This document shows positions 7,726 to 14,990 of a DNA stretch of 45,025 nt, piece after piece (positions within the stretch are counted from its first letter, which is position 1; each line of letters starts with the position of its first letter). The translations under genes were made by a program, and so were the position numbers. Under the pieces are notes generated by a model, which saw nothing but the letters and a program-made list of their open reading frames with translations, did no database searches and was not told where the DNA came from. This DNA is from JBEKYD01 sp049509915 (GTDB lineage: Bacteria > Acidobacteriota > Terriglobia > Bryobacterales > Bryobacteraceae): positions 1 to 45,025 of the forward strand of contig JBEKZL010000018.1 in assembly GCA_049509915.1 (NCBI GenBank), read 5' to 3'.

Positions 7726-8223
7726 CTAGTGAGCCGCTTCCGCCTGGGGTGCGATCACGGGAGGCCGCGCCCCCTCCGGCACCGGCGCCAGCATGTCTTC
7801 CTTGCGTTTGATCAGCGTCGACGTGTTATAGCTCGCCACCTCGAAGCCATGGCCGTGCGTAATCGCATCGGTCGGGCAGGCCTCCACGCAGTATCCGCAG
7901 AAGATACAGCGGTTGTAGTCGATGTTATAAACCCGGGCGTAGCGCTCACCGCCCGAAATCCGCAGCTTGTCGGTATTCTCCGCGGCCTCGATGTAGATAC
8001 AATTGGCCGGACACGCGGCCGCGCACAGGAAACAGGCGACGCACTTTTCCATCCCGTTGGCATCCCGCTGCAGCACGTGTACGCCGCGGAAACGCTCTTC
8101 GAACTTCGGCGGCTCCTCGGGGTAGTTTTCGGTTACGGTCGGGGACATCATCTCCTTAAAGGTTACGGACATCCCTTTCACGAACGCGGCGGCGGAACCA
8201 AGAATATTGAAATTGTCGGCCAT
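7726..8223 (-). CDS. nuoI: NADH-quinone oxidoreductase subunit I (NuoI), solitary
   Basis: A 165-residue protein with two 4Fe-4S motifs of the CxxCxxCxxxCP type: C61/C64/C67/C71 and C106/C109/C112/C116. This is the NuoI arrangement that carries electrons between the NuoG/NuoEF arm and quinone in complex I. The segment FRGVHVLQRDANGMEKCVAC and the length agree with bacterial NuoI. No other nuo gene is nearby; the upstream gene is a thiol-disulfide protein 68 bases away. A TACAAT hexamer lies 13 bases before the ATG. The frame is open to 8634 but residues before 8223 are not NuoI-like. It may serve a complex I encoded elsewhere or be an additional paralog. Confidence 0.9.
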   Translation of the reverse strand: MADNFNILGSAAAFVKGMSVTFKEMMSPTVTENYPEEPPKFEERFRGVHVLQRDANGMEKCVACFLCAAACPANCIYIEAAENTDKLRISGGERYARVYNIDYNRCIFCGYCVEACPTDAITHGHGFEVASYNTSTLIKRKEDMLAPVPEGARPPVIAPQAEAAH

Positions 8224-8236
8224 GGAGCTTTCTAGT

Positions 8237-8242
8237 ATTGTA
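8237..8242 (-). promoter_or_regulatory. Possible -10 box (TACAAT) before nuoI
   Basis: Reading the minus strand, TACAAT stands 13 bases upstream of the nuoI ATG. No convincing -35 hexamer is found at the expected distance. It would give a very short leader. The spacing suggests nuoI can be transcribed on its own as well as with the upstream thiol-protein gene. Confidence 0.3.
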
Positions 8243-8291
8243 CCTTGCCCACCGGTTACGCGACTCCGCCCGGGAGTCAGTTGAGCGAGCC

Positions 8292-8777
8292 TCAACCAGG
8301 CCGCAACACCGGTACCCGCTCGCCCTCGCGAATCACTTCGACCCCAGCCAACTCGCCCAGCCGCTCGATTTCCGCTTTCACCCACCCTTCGATCGCGCGC
8401 CCGATCTTCATCCCCGGCCCGATCAGAAACAGAGTGGGCACATGGGTGATTCCGTACGCATTGCTGGCCGGAAATCCGTCTTCCGGATCGAGCAGAACGG
8501 GAAGCGAGATCCCAAACTCGTCCAGGAAGTCGCGCGTATCGCCGGGTTCGTTTTGTGAGATGCCGTATACCGCCAGCGTGCCCGCCGTGTGCAGCCGCTG
8601 CAGAAACGGCAAAGTCATCTGGCAAACCGGGCAACTGATCTTGAAAAACGCGATCAGAACCGGGTGCGCCGTGGCCAGCCCCGCCAGTGTGACCTCGCCG
8701 CCATCCAGCCGCGCCAGCCGGAAATCCGGGGCGTCGGCCCCAGCCGCGAGCGGCTTCCGGCGTTTCCAGAAGGACAT
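8292..8777 (-). CDS. TlpA/AhpC-like thioredoxin-fold protein
   Basis: A 161-residue thioredoxin-fold protein. The redox motif is C49-P-V-C52 (FFKISCPVCQM), at the end of the first core strand. APDFRLARLDGGEVTLAGL (about 16-34) is the typical AhpC/TSA-Redoxin beginning and HVPTLFLIGP (about 112-121) contains the cis-proline. There is no signal peptide, so it may act in the cytosol, unlike most TlpA/ResA proteins. It probably reduces disulfides or peroxides. It precedes nuoI on the same strand by 68 bases, which hints at a shared redox role but does not prove it. The partner reductase is not in view. Confidence 0.8.
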   Translation of the reverse strand: MSFWKRRKPLAAGADAPDFRLARLDGGEVTLAGLATAHPVLIAFFKISCPVCQMTLPFLQRLHTAGTLAVYGISQNEPGDTRDFLDEFGISLPVLLDPEDGFPASNAYGITHVPTLFLIGPGMKIGRAIEGWVKAEIERLGELAGVEVIREGERVPVLRPG

Positions 8778-8800
8778 GGAATTAGTGTAGCCGAAGAGAT

Positions 8801-8884
8801 TTAGCCACAGATAAACACAGATGAACGCGGATAAAGAAGACTGAAGTTCTTATCTGTGTTCATCTGTGTTCATCCGCGGCCAAA
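8801..8884. repeat. Inverted array of degenerate CACAGATGAA decamers
   Basis: The left arm reads in 10-base steps CACAGATAAA, CACAGATGAA, CGCGGATAAA from 8806. The right arm is, on the other strand, CGCGGATGAA, CACAGATGAA, CACAGATAAG, ending near 8880 at GGCCAA. The two arms can pair into a long imperfect hairpin. Very similar text (CCACAGATGAACACAGAT) is, from memory, a common dispersed intergenic repeat in Acidobacteria, Verrucomicrobia and Planctomycetes. It fills the gap between the thiol-protein gene start and the TonB-receptor-like gene end. It may act as a terminator for the latter or be a non-autonomous repeat. Confidence 0.7.
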
Positions 8885-8895
8885 TTCTGAATTCG

Positions 8896-11388
8896 TCACT
8901 TTCCGGCTTTCCCGAAAAATCGGATTCGCACCACGAAGTGGCGCCCTTCATCGCCGAAGAACTGCAAATACTCCGGTGACCCGATCAGGTTATTCACGGC
9001 TGTCGGATTCTTCCGGTTGGTGGCGTTGTCGATGCCCCCGCGCAGGGCAAAGCGATAGCCGCGCAGGGTGACCATTCGCTCGATGGCGAGATTCAGGTCG
9101 AAGTGCGCCGGGTAGCGGTGCGAATCCACCGCGCCCGAAATGAGCCCGGTCTGGTCCTCCACCGAGAATGGAAAGCCGCTGCGCGCGTCCGCCAGCGCCG
9201 AAATCGCCCACTTCTCCCACGGCAGCGGCAGATACGCCCACCCCACCACCCGGTTGGGCGCGTCCCAGGGCATCGGCACCTGCCCGGGCAGCACGAACAG
9301 CGGCTCGCCGGCATTGTAATCGAGCACGGCGTTCGAGAGCGCGTGTGACCGGGTGTACGCCGCCATCCATTCGAACTGCCCCGAAAATCTTTGCCGCACC
9401 GAAACCTGGAAGGAGTTGTAGTCGTCGCGCCGCAAATTGGTGAGATGATACAGGCCTGCGGCCTGCGCGTTCGGCAGCGGCAGCTCGTATGGCGGCGCAT
9501 CCGGCGCCAGCGTATTCTCATACACGAACCCGTCCGTGCCGCGCCGCCGCAGGTACTTGACGGTGGCATGCAGGCGCGAGGTCAGGCTGTGATCCACGTT
9601 GAGCGTCCAGTTGGTGGCGCGCGGCAATTCCCATGGACCCGGGCCCAGCGCAAACATCGTTTGGGCTGGCGGCCCGGTGGCCGCGCCGCTGGCGTTGTAC
9701 TGGGTGGTGACGGCGCCCTGGTCCAGCGGCAGCCCCAGCAACTCCATGGTTACGGCATCGTGGGTGACGGCGTAACCGCCGGAAACGCGGGTCCGCGCCG
9801 TCGCGAACGGCGACCAGGACAACGCCGCCCGCGGCGACCACGCCCAGCCGTCCAACCGCCGCTCCCAATCCTGCCGCACGCCCAGGTTCAACTGCAGGCG
9901 TTTCGAAATTCGCCAGTCGTCCAGCAGATACCACGACATTTCCCCGTCGTGCAGCCCGAACACGCCGCTGCCCTGAAACAGCGTGGTCGAAAGCACCTGT
10001 CCGTTCAAGCCGATCAACGCGTAACCGGTGCGGTGAAAAACGGCGTTGTACGCCAGCAGATCGCCGTCCGCGCCGGCTTCCAGGCGATGTGTGCCGGCCA
10101 GGTGAAAACCTGGCAGGTGGCCCTGCACCATCCCCTCGTCGCGGGAAGCCGTCTGCCGCGACCGGACGAAATAGTTGCCGGTCCGGCCCAGCGGAGAAAA
10201 CTCGTACAGGTTCTGGCCCTGCGGCGTCTGCGTGCTGAGGAAGTAATTATGCGCATAGCCGAATTCCAACAGCGTGCCGTGGCCGAAGTACACCTGGTCC
10301 TTGAGGCTGGCGAAATATTCGCGCGCGTGGGTGGTAGTGGTTGTGGAAACCGGATCGAGCACCCCCAGTCCGTAGCGGCCTTCGTTGTCCAGATTCACCA
10401 GAAAATCCGCAAATAGAATGTTGCCGGGCCCCAGGTTCACCTGGGTGTGCAGCAGATTGCTGCCCGCAAACCCATCGCGCGTATTCTGGCCGGCGGGCAA
10501 GCCGGTGACGAAACCCTGGTCGTACTGCAGGAAAACAGTATCCGAAAACCACGCCCGCCCACGCACGATCGGGCCGGAGATCCCCGCGCGCGGATACCAG
10601 TTGCCCAGACGGAAGCCGCCCTGCGTGGTCACCCCCGGGATAAAATCGGTCGCGGTGTAATGAAACGCGTCCGTGCCTGAGTCGGTCGCAATCGCCAGCG
10701 TTCCCGCCGTCCCTTTGCCCATCTCAGCCGAATCCCGCCCGGAGGAAAAATCCATCGACCGCACTCCCTCCACCGCCAGCACGGTCTGCAGTTGCCCGGA
10801 AATCGGGTTGGTGATGTTGAACCCGTTCAGCGAATAAAGGACCTGGTTGGACGACGACCCGTTGAAATGCGGCGCCCCGCTGGCGTCTTCCACCACCCCC
10901 GGCATCAAGGCCAGGGAAGTCAACAGGCTGTGGCTGTTGGCGTACGGTACGTCGTTCACCTCGGTGCCGGTCAACTGCTCCTGGTTGCGGGTCTGCGCCA
11001 CGTCCACTGGCGATGGCCGTTCGTTCACGTCCACCGATTGGAACACTTCCCGAACCTTGGCGACCGCAAGCGTGGTTTCCGGGGTGTTGTCGGAGAGATG
11101 CACCCTCTGATCGTGCAGCGCGTAGTAGCCCGCGCATTCGACTCCCACCAGGTAATCGCCGGCTTCGGGCAGCGAAATGCTGAAAACCCCGGTGGGATCC
11201 GTGCGCGCCTGCCAGGAGCCGCCGGATTGGGCCGCTGTCGAAGCTGGCCGAACCATAACCACGGCCCCGCTCACCGGGGTTTCGTCTTCATCAACCACCC
11301 GTGCCGTCCACGCCAGTTCCGCGGCACCGAGCGGTGCCAGCAGCCCTAATGCAGCCGTCAGACACAGGATCGGGCCGGGAGTTCGCAT
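8896..11388 (-). CDS. TonB-dependent-receptor-like outer-membrane protein with carboxypeptidase-regulatory domain
   Basis: An 830-residue outer-membrane protein. Residues 1-22 are a signal peptide (LCLTAALGLLAPLGAAE). About 25-110 form a carboxypeptidase-regulatory/CnaB-like fold (ARVVDEDETPVSGAVVMV, DPTGVFSISLPEAGDYLVGV). About 130-260 are plug-like (NDVPYANSHSLLTSLALMPGV, NQVLYSLNGFNITNP). The remainder is beta-barrel-like, rich in aromatic alternation, ending FVVRIRFFGKAGK; the family usually ends in an aromatic residue, so the barrel end is near-terminal. This OAR/SusC-like class is expanded in Acidobacteria and takes up glycans or peptides. It is transcribed after the LolA-like gene with an 84-base gap. 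No SusD or inner-membrane transporter adjoins it, so the substrate is unknown. Confidence 0.85.
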   Translation of the reverse strand: MRTPGPILCLTAALGLLAPLGAAELAWTARVVDEDETPVSGAVVMVRPASTAAQSGGSWQARTDPTGVFSISLPEAGDYLVGVECAGYYALHDQRVHLSDNTPETTLAVAKVREVFQSVDVNERPSPVDVAQTRNQEQLTGTEVNDVPYANSHSLLTSLALMPGVVEDASGAPHFNGSSSNQVLYSLNGFNITNPISGQLQTVLAVEGVRSMDFSSGRDSAEMGKGTAGTLAIATDSGTDAFHYTATDFIPGVTTQGGFRLGNWYPRAGISGPIVRGRAWFSDTVFLQYDQGFVTGLPAGQNTRDGFAGSNLLHTQVNLGPGNILFADFLVNLDNEGRYGLGVLDPVSTTTTTHAREYFASLKDQVYFGHGTLLEFGYAHNYFLSTQTPQGQNLYEFSPLGRTGNYFVRSRQTASRDEGMVQGHLPGFHLAGTHRLEAGADGDLLAYNAVFHRTGYALIGLNGQVLSTTLFQGSGVFGLHDGEMSWYLLDDWRISKRLQLNLGVRQDWERRLDGWAWSPRAALSWSPFATARTRVSGGYAVTHDAVTMELLGLPLDQGAVTTQYNASGAATGPPAQTMFALGPGPWELPRATNWTLNVDHSLTSRLHATVKYLRRRGTDGFVYENTLAPDAPPYELPLPNAQAAGLYHLTNLRRDDYNSFQVSVRQRFSGQFEWMAAYTRSHALSNAVLDYNAGEPLFVLPGQVPMPWDAPNRVVGWAYLPLPWEKWAISALADARSGFPFSVEDQTGLISGAVDSHRYPAHFDLNLAIERMVTLRGYRFALRGGIDNATNRKNPTAVNNLIGSPEYLQFFGDEGRHFVVRIRFFGKAGK

Positions 11389-11429
11389 GGCGGATCACGC
11401 TATCTACAACAAAATTCAAGTTACGTGGA

Positions 11430-11457
11430 GCGGACTGACAGTCGGCTGAGAGTCCGC
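11430..11457. terminator. Weak hairpin downstream of the LolA-like gene
   Basis: GCGGACT (11430-11436) pairs with AGTCCGC (11451-11457) around a 14-base loop that itself contains GACTGACAGTC. It lies just after the stop of the LolA-like gene on the minus strand. No clear U-tract follows, so function as an intrinsic terminator is uncertain. Confidence 0.3.
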
Positions 11458-11472
11458 GCCGCGGGCTGTATA

Positions 11473-12246
11473 TTATTTCTTGGTTGGAGTGGCCGGCTTG
11501 TCTTCCACGACGTCGCCGAACTTGATCGTCGATTTGCCCTCGTAGCGCTTGTAGTCCTGGTACTTTACAACCATGCGGATGCGCTGCGATTCGCCGTTCT
11601 TGAAATGCAGGGTATCGTCGGCCCGGGTATAGGTGGGGAACCAGTACTTGCCGTCGACCTGCTCCCGGTAGGTTTCGAATTTGGGGAACTGGTTGTCGCT
11701 GCTGTGCTTGATGACGCCCACGCCCTTGCCGTAGGTTTTGACGATCTGCAGGTCGCGGTCGTCGACCCAGATTTCACCCTCGAAGTAGCGTTTGCCCTGC
11801 ACCATTTTCTTGGGCTTCACGGAGAAGGTGTAGCAGCCGATTTCGTCGACTTTTTCGCGGCCCAGGTATTTGACGTCGTACTCGGGAATTTCGGTGGTGG
11901 TCAGCACGAAGGGCTGCACGTTGCGCAGATCCTGCTCATCTTCCGGAGTGAGGATGATATTCTGCAGGTTTTGCACCGGCGCGTACACCACCTTTTCGAT
12001 GCGCTTGCCTTCCAGGCTGAAGAGGATGTCTTCCACCAGCTCCCACTGCCCTCCGGTGGGATTGCCGCCCGGGTCGAGCTCCTGCAGTTTCACGCTTTGG
12101 CGATAGGTGTAGTTGTTGCGCGCCTGGGAGAATTCGGCTTCCTTGGCGGCAAACTTGCGGACGATCTCGTCGGGGTTCACGTCGTCGGCGGCCGCCAAAG
12201 GCAGGCACACGGCGGCCACACCAGCGAAAGCAAGCATGAAGCGCAT
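11473..12246 (-). CDS. Secreted LolA-like (outer-membrane lipoprotein-sorting-type) protein
   Basis: A 257-residue exported protein. MRFMLAFAGVAAVCLPLAAAD is a classical signal peptide. The body is beta-rich with repeated tyrosines: NNYTYRQSVKLQEL, YFEGEIWVDDRDLQIVKTYGK and WFPTYTRADDTLHF. This resembles the LolA/LolB-like fold of 'outer membrane lipoprotein-sorting protein' entries common in Acidobacteria. Whether it carries lipoproteins or another lipid is unknown. The ATG at 12246 has GAGAGGGA six bases ahead, better than the upstream in-frame ATG at 12264. It follows acyl-CoA dehydrogenase by 47 bases on the same strand and may share its transcript. Confidence 0.65.
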   Translation of the reverse strand: MRFMLAFAGVAAVCLPLAAADDVNPDEIVRKFAAKEAEFSQARNNYTYRQSVKLQELDPGGNPTGGQWELVEDILFSLEGKRIEKVVYAPVQNLQNIILTPEDEQDLRNVQPFVLTTTEIPEYDVKYLGREKVDEIGCYTFSVKPKKMVQGKRYFEGEIWVDDRDLQIVKTYGKGVGVIKHSSDNQFPKFETYREQVDGKYWFPTYTRADDTLHFKNGESQRIRMVVKYQDYKRYEGKSTIKFGDVVEDKPATPTKK

Positions 12247-12293
12247 ACTGTCCCTCTCAACCATATTATGACGGACTCGGCATTCGGACGGGT

Positions 12294-13466
12294 TCAGGCC
12301 AGCAGTTTCTTGGCGATGGTAGCCAGTTGGATGTTGCTGGTTCCTTCATAGATGCGGCCGATCTTGGCGTCCCGGTACAGCTTTTCGACCGGATAGTCTT
12401 TGGTGACGCCTGCGCCGCCGTGCACTTCGACGGCTTTGGAGGCGACCCGCTCGGCGATTTCGGAGCTGAAGTACTTGGCCATGGCGGCCTCGGTGAGGAA
12501 GGGAAGACCGGCATCGCGCAGGCGGGCCGCGTTGTAGACCAGCAGGCGCGCGGCTTCCACTTCGACGGCCATTTTGGCCAGCTCGAACCGGACGGCTTGA
12601 AATTCGGCGATCGGTCTGCCGAATTGCTTGCGCTGGCGGGCATAAGCCGTGGCGTGTTCCAGCGCGCCCCGCGCCAGGCCGATCATCTGGGCGCCGATGG
12701 CGATGCGCCCTTGATTAAGCGTCTCCATCGCGATTTTGTAACCCTGGCCGACCTCGCCGAGCAGGTTTTCGCGCGGCACGGCGCATCCATCCAGTATCAG
12801 CTCGCAGGTGGAGGAAGCGCGCAACCCCAGCTTGTCTTCCTTCTTGCCCACGCGAAAGCCTGGAAAACCGCGCTCCACCAGAAAGGCGGTGATACCCCTG
12901 TAGCCGGCCTCGGGGTGGGCGTTGGCGAAGAGCACAAACAGGCCGGCCTCGGCGGCATTGGTGATCCAGAGCTTTCCGCCGGTGAGAATGAAAACGTCGC
13001 CGCGATCTTCGGCGCGGGTCGCCATGGCGAACGCGTCCGAGCCGGAGCCGGCTTCGGAAAGCGCGTAAGCCGCTACCGTATCGGAGGCCAGGCGGGGCAG
13101 GTACCTGGCCTTTTGAGCCGGCGAGGCCCACTCAAGAAGAGCGTTGTTGCAGATGGTGTTCTGCACGTCGACGATGACGCCGGCGGAGGGATCGACCGCG
13201 GACAGTTCCTCTACGGCGATGATTGCCTGGAAGAAGCTTCCGCCCTGCCCGCCGAATTCCTCCGGGATCTCGACCCCCATCAAACCCAGCCCAAAGAATT
13301 GGGTGATCAGATCCTGGCGGAAGTGCCCGGTTTCGTCCATCTGACGGACATGAGGCAGCACTTGTTCGCGGGCAAACCGGCGCACGCTGGCCTGGAACAG
13401 CTTTTCGTCTTCGGTGAGCGCGGTAAGCGGGCGCGGCGCTTCGGTCGAGAGATTATCGGACGGCAT
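12294..13466 (-). CDS. Acyl-CoA dehydrogenase
   Basis: A 390-residue flavoprotein of the short/medium-chain acyl-CoA dehydrogenase family, which oxidises acyl-CoA to enoyl-CoA with FAD. Visible are the FAD/substrate segment AAYALSEAGSGSDAF, the strand WITNAAEAGLFVLFA, the QAVRFELAKMAVEVEAARLL helix and the C-terminal LYRDAKIGRIYEGTSNIQL, whose E in YEGT is the catalytic base of this subfamily. Length is standard. The start is taken at the ATG of MPSDNLSTEAP (13466), which overlaps the alanine dehydrogenase stop by 14 bases; residues further upstream are antisense-like. Coupling to alanine dehydrogenase suggests use in amino-acid carbon catabolism, but the acyl chain cannot be named. Confidence 0.92.
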   Translation of the reverse strand: MPSDNLSTEAPRPLTALTEDEKLFQASVRRFAREQVLPHVRQMDETGHFRQDLITQFFGLGLMGVEIPEEFGGQGGSFFQAIIAVEELSAVDPSAGVIVDVQNTICNNALLEWASPAQKARYLPRLASDTVAAYALSEAGSGSDAFAMATRAEDRGDVFILTGGKLWITNAAEAGLFVLFANAHPEAGYRGITAFLVERGFPGFRVGKKEDKLGLRASSTCELILDGCAVPRENLLGEVGQGYKIAMETLNQGRIAIGAQMIGLARGALEHATAYARQRKQFGRPIAEFQAVRFELAKMAVEVEAARLLVYNAARLRDAGLPFLTEAAMAKYFSSEIAERVASKAVEVHGGAGVTKDYPVEKLYRDAKIGRIYEGTSNIQLATIAKKLLA

Positions 13467-14583
13467 GTTCTTCGCGCACGGCGTCGAAAGCGCTCCAGTT
13501 GCGCCCCTGCGAATCCGCGACACCTTTGTGTGTGACGTAGCCGTTGTAGGTGTTGACGCCCTGCCGCAGGGCGGCATGGCGCTCGCACGCCGCTTCGAGA
13601 CCATGGTTGGCCAGTTCCAGCACATAAGGAAAGGTGGCGTTGGTGAGGGCGAACGTGGAGGTGTGCGGCACCGCGGCAGGCATGTTAGAGACGCAATAGT
13701 GCAACACGCCATCGACGAAATAGATGGGCTCGGTGTGGGTGGTGGCGTGAGAGGTTTCGAAGCACCCGCCCTGGTCGATAGCCACATCCACCACCACAGC
13801 GCCCGGTTTCATGGTGCCGATGGTTTCGCGCCGCACTAGCTTGGGAGCCGAGGCGCCCGGAATGAGGACGGCGCCCACCACCAGGTCGGCGGTTTTGAGG
13901 TTTTCGCCGATGGTCCAGGCATTGGAGGCCAGCGTGACCACCTGGCCGTTGAAGATGTCGTCGAGCTCACGCAGACGGTTGAGGCTGCGGTCGATGATGG
14001 TGACGTGGGCGCCAAGACCGAGAGCCATTTTAGCGGCATTGGTACCCACGATGCCGCCGCCCAGAATCACCACATTGGCAGGCGCCACGCCGGGAACGCC
14101 GCCCAGCAAAATGCCCCTTCCGCCGTTGGGCCGTTCCAGGTACTGCGCGCCCACCTGTACCGACATGCGGCCGGCCACTTCGCTCATAGGCGTGAGCAGC
14201 GGGAGCGATCCGTCGGTTTCGCGGATGGTCTCGTAGGCCACGCCGCTGACCTTGGCCGCCAACAGGCGGTCGGTGAGCTCCGGCAGTGGAGCCAGGTGCA
14301 AATACGTAAACAGAATCAGGCCGGGACGAAAGAACCCGTATTCGGTAGGCTGGGGCTCCTTCACCTTGATCACTAGGTCGGCCTCTTGCCAGACTTCCGT
14401 GGGACCGGAGGCGATGTGCGCGCCGGCCTCGAGGTATTCGCGGTCGCTCAGGGAACTCTCCTCGCCGGCATGGGTTTCCACCAACACCTTGTGCCCCGCC
14501 TCCCGCAGCGCGGCGACTACGGACGGCACCAGGCCCACCCGGCTCTCGTGATCCTTGATTTCCTTCGGTACGCCGACAATCAT
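13453..14583 (-). CDS. ald: Alanine dehydrogenase
   Basis: A 376-residue NAD-dependent L-alanine dehydrogenase (alanine + NAD + water to pyruvate, ammonia and NADH). MIVGVPKEIKDHESRVGL is the canonical N-terminus. VIKVKEPQPTEY, the catalytic histidine region LFTYLHLAPLPELT and the Rossmann loop VVILGGGIVGTNAAKMALGL are all present, and the length is typical. The ATG at 14583 has GGAGG five bases upstream. The frame is open to 14685 without family similarity. It is the first gene of a minus-strand set with acyl-CoA dehydrogenase (14-base overlap). It is divergent from the glycosyltransferase gene across about 400 bases. Confidence 0.95.
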   Translation of the reverse strand: MIVGVPKEIKDHESRVGLVPSVVAALREAGHKVLVETHAGEESSLSDREYLEAGAHIASGPTEVWQEADLVIKVKEPQPTEYGFFRPGLILFTYLHLAPLPELTDRLLAAKVSGVAYETIRETDGSLPLLTPMSEVAGRMSVQVGAQYLERPNGGRGILLGGVPGVAPANVVILGGGIVGTNAAKMALGLGAHVTIIDRSLNRLRELDDIFNGQVVTLASNAWTIGENLKTADLVVGAVLIPGASAPKLVRRETIGTMKPGAVVVDVAIDQGGCFETSHATTHTEPIYFVDGVLHYCVSNMPAAVPHTSTFALTNATFPYVLELANHGLEAACERHAALRQGVNTYNGYVTHKGVADSQGRNWSAFDAVREEHAVR

Positions 14584-14990
14584 CCAAGCCTCCGGCCATA
14601 AGATTAGCACCCGGACATACACGGCGCGGCCGTCGTGACGGCGCAGGCGGATGGTCGCGCGGGGAAGGCGTTCCAGTCGCGGCAATGGAATTTTTGCGCT
14701 TTCGCGGAAATGTTATAATTAGTACGCGCTTGGCATGCGAGGTGCCACCCGGCGCAGCAAAGGGCCGTTGCGTCCCTTCCAGGATCGGTTGGGGCGCATG
14801 AAGCGGACCTTCCGCGGGCATCCCCCAATCCGGCCGGCGAATCGGTGGACGATCAGGCAAGGCTTCGAACAGCCGCACGCGGTATGGGCGGTTGGCGGCT
14901 CGTCATGCGCCTGCATCGCTGGAGTCTGGTCTGGATGGCAATCGCTCAAGCCTCCCGCTCTACTCACTGGCTGCAACCAGCGAGGCGACC
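14584..14990. other. Divergent intergenic region, no gene seen
   Basis: About 400 bases between ald and the glycosyltransferase. A perfect -10-type hexamer TATAAT lies at 14714-14719 on the plus strand with a poor -35 (TTTTTG, 14691-14696, spacing 17). Open frames across 14735-14990 have no family likeness or ribosome-binding site. The resulting leader of about 265 bases is long for a membrane-protein gene; I saw no recognised riboswitch in it. Confidence 0.5.
14714..14719 (+). promoter_or_regulatory. Consensus -10 box TATAAT
   Basis: An exact TATAAT in an AT-rich pocket of otherwise GC-rich DNA, oriented toward the glycosyltransferase gene. The -35 match is weak. The reverse strand offers TATAAC for ald, so the same pocket could serve both divergent genes. 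Confidence 0.4.

Noticed and set aside
9391..10416. Plus-strand frame of about 340 codons inside the TonB-receptor-like gene
   Set aside because: Antisense shadow without motifs.
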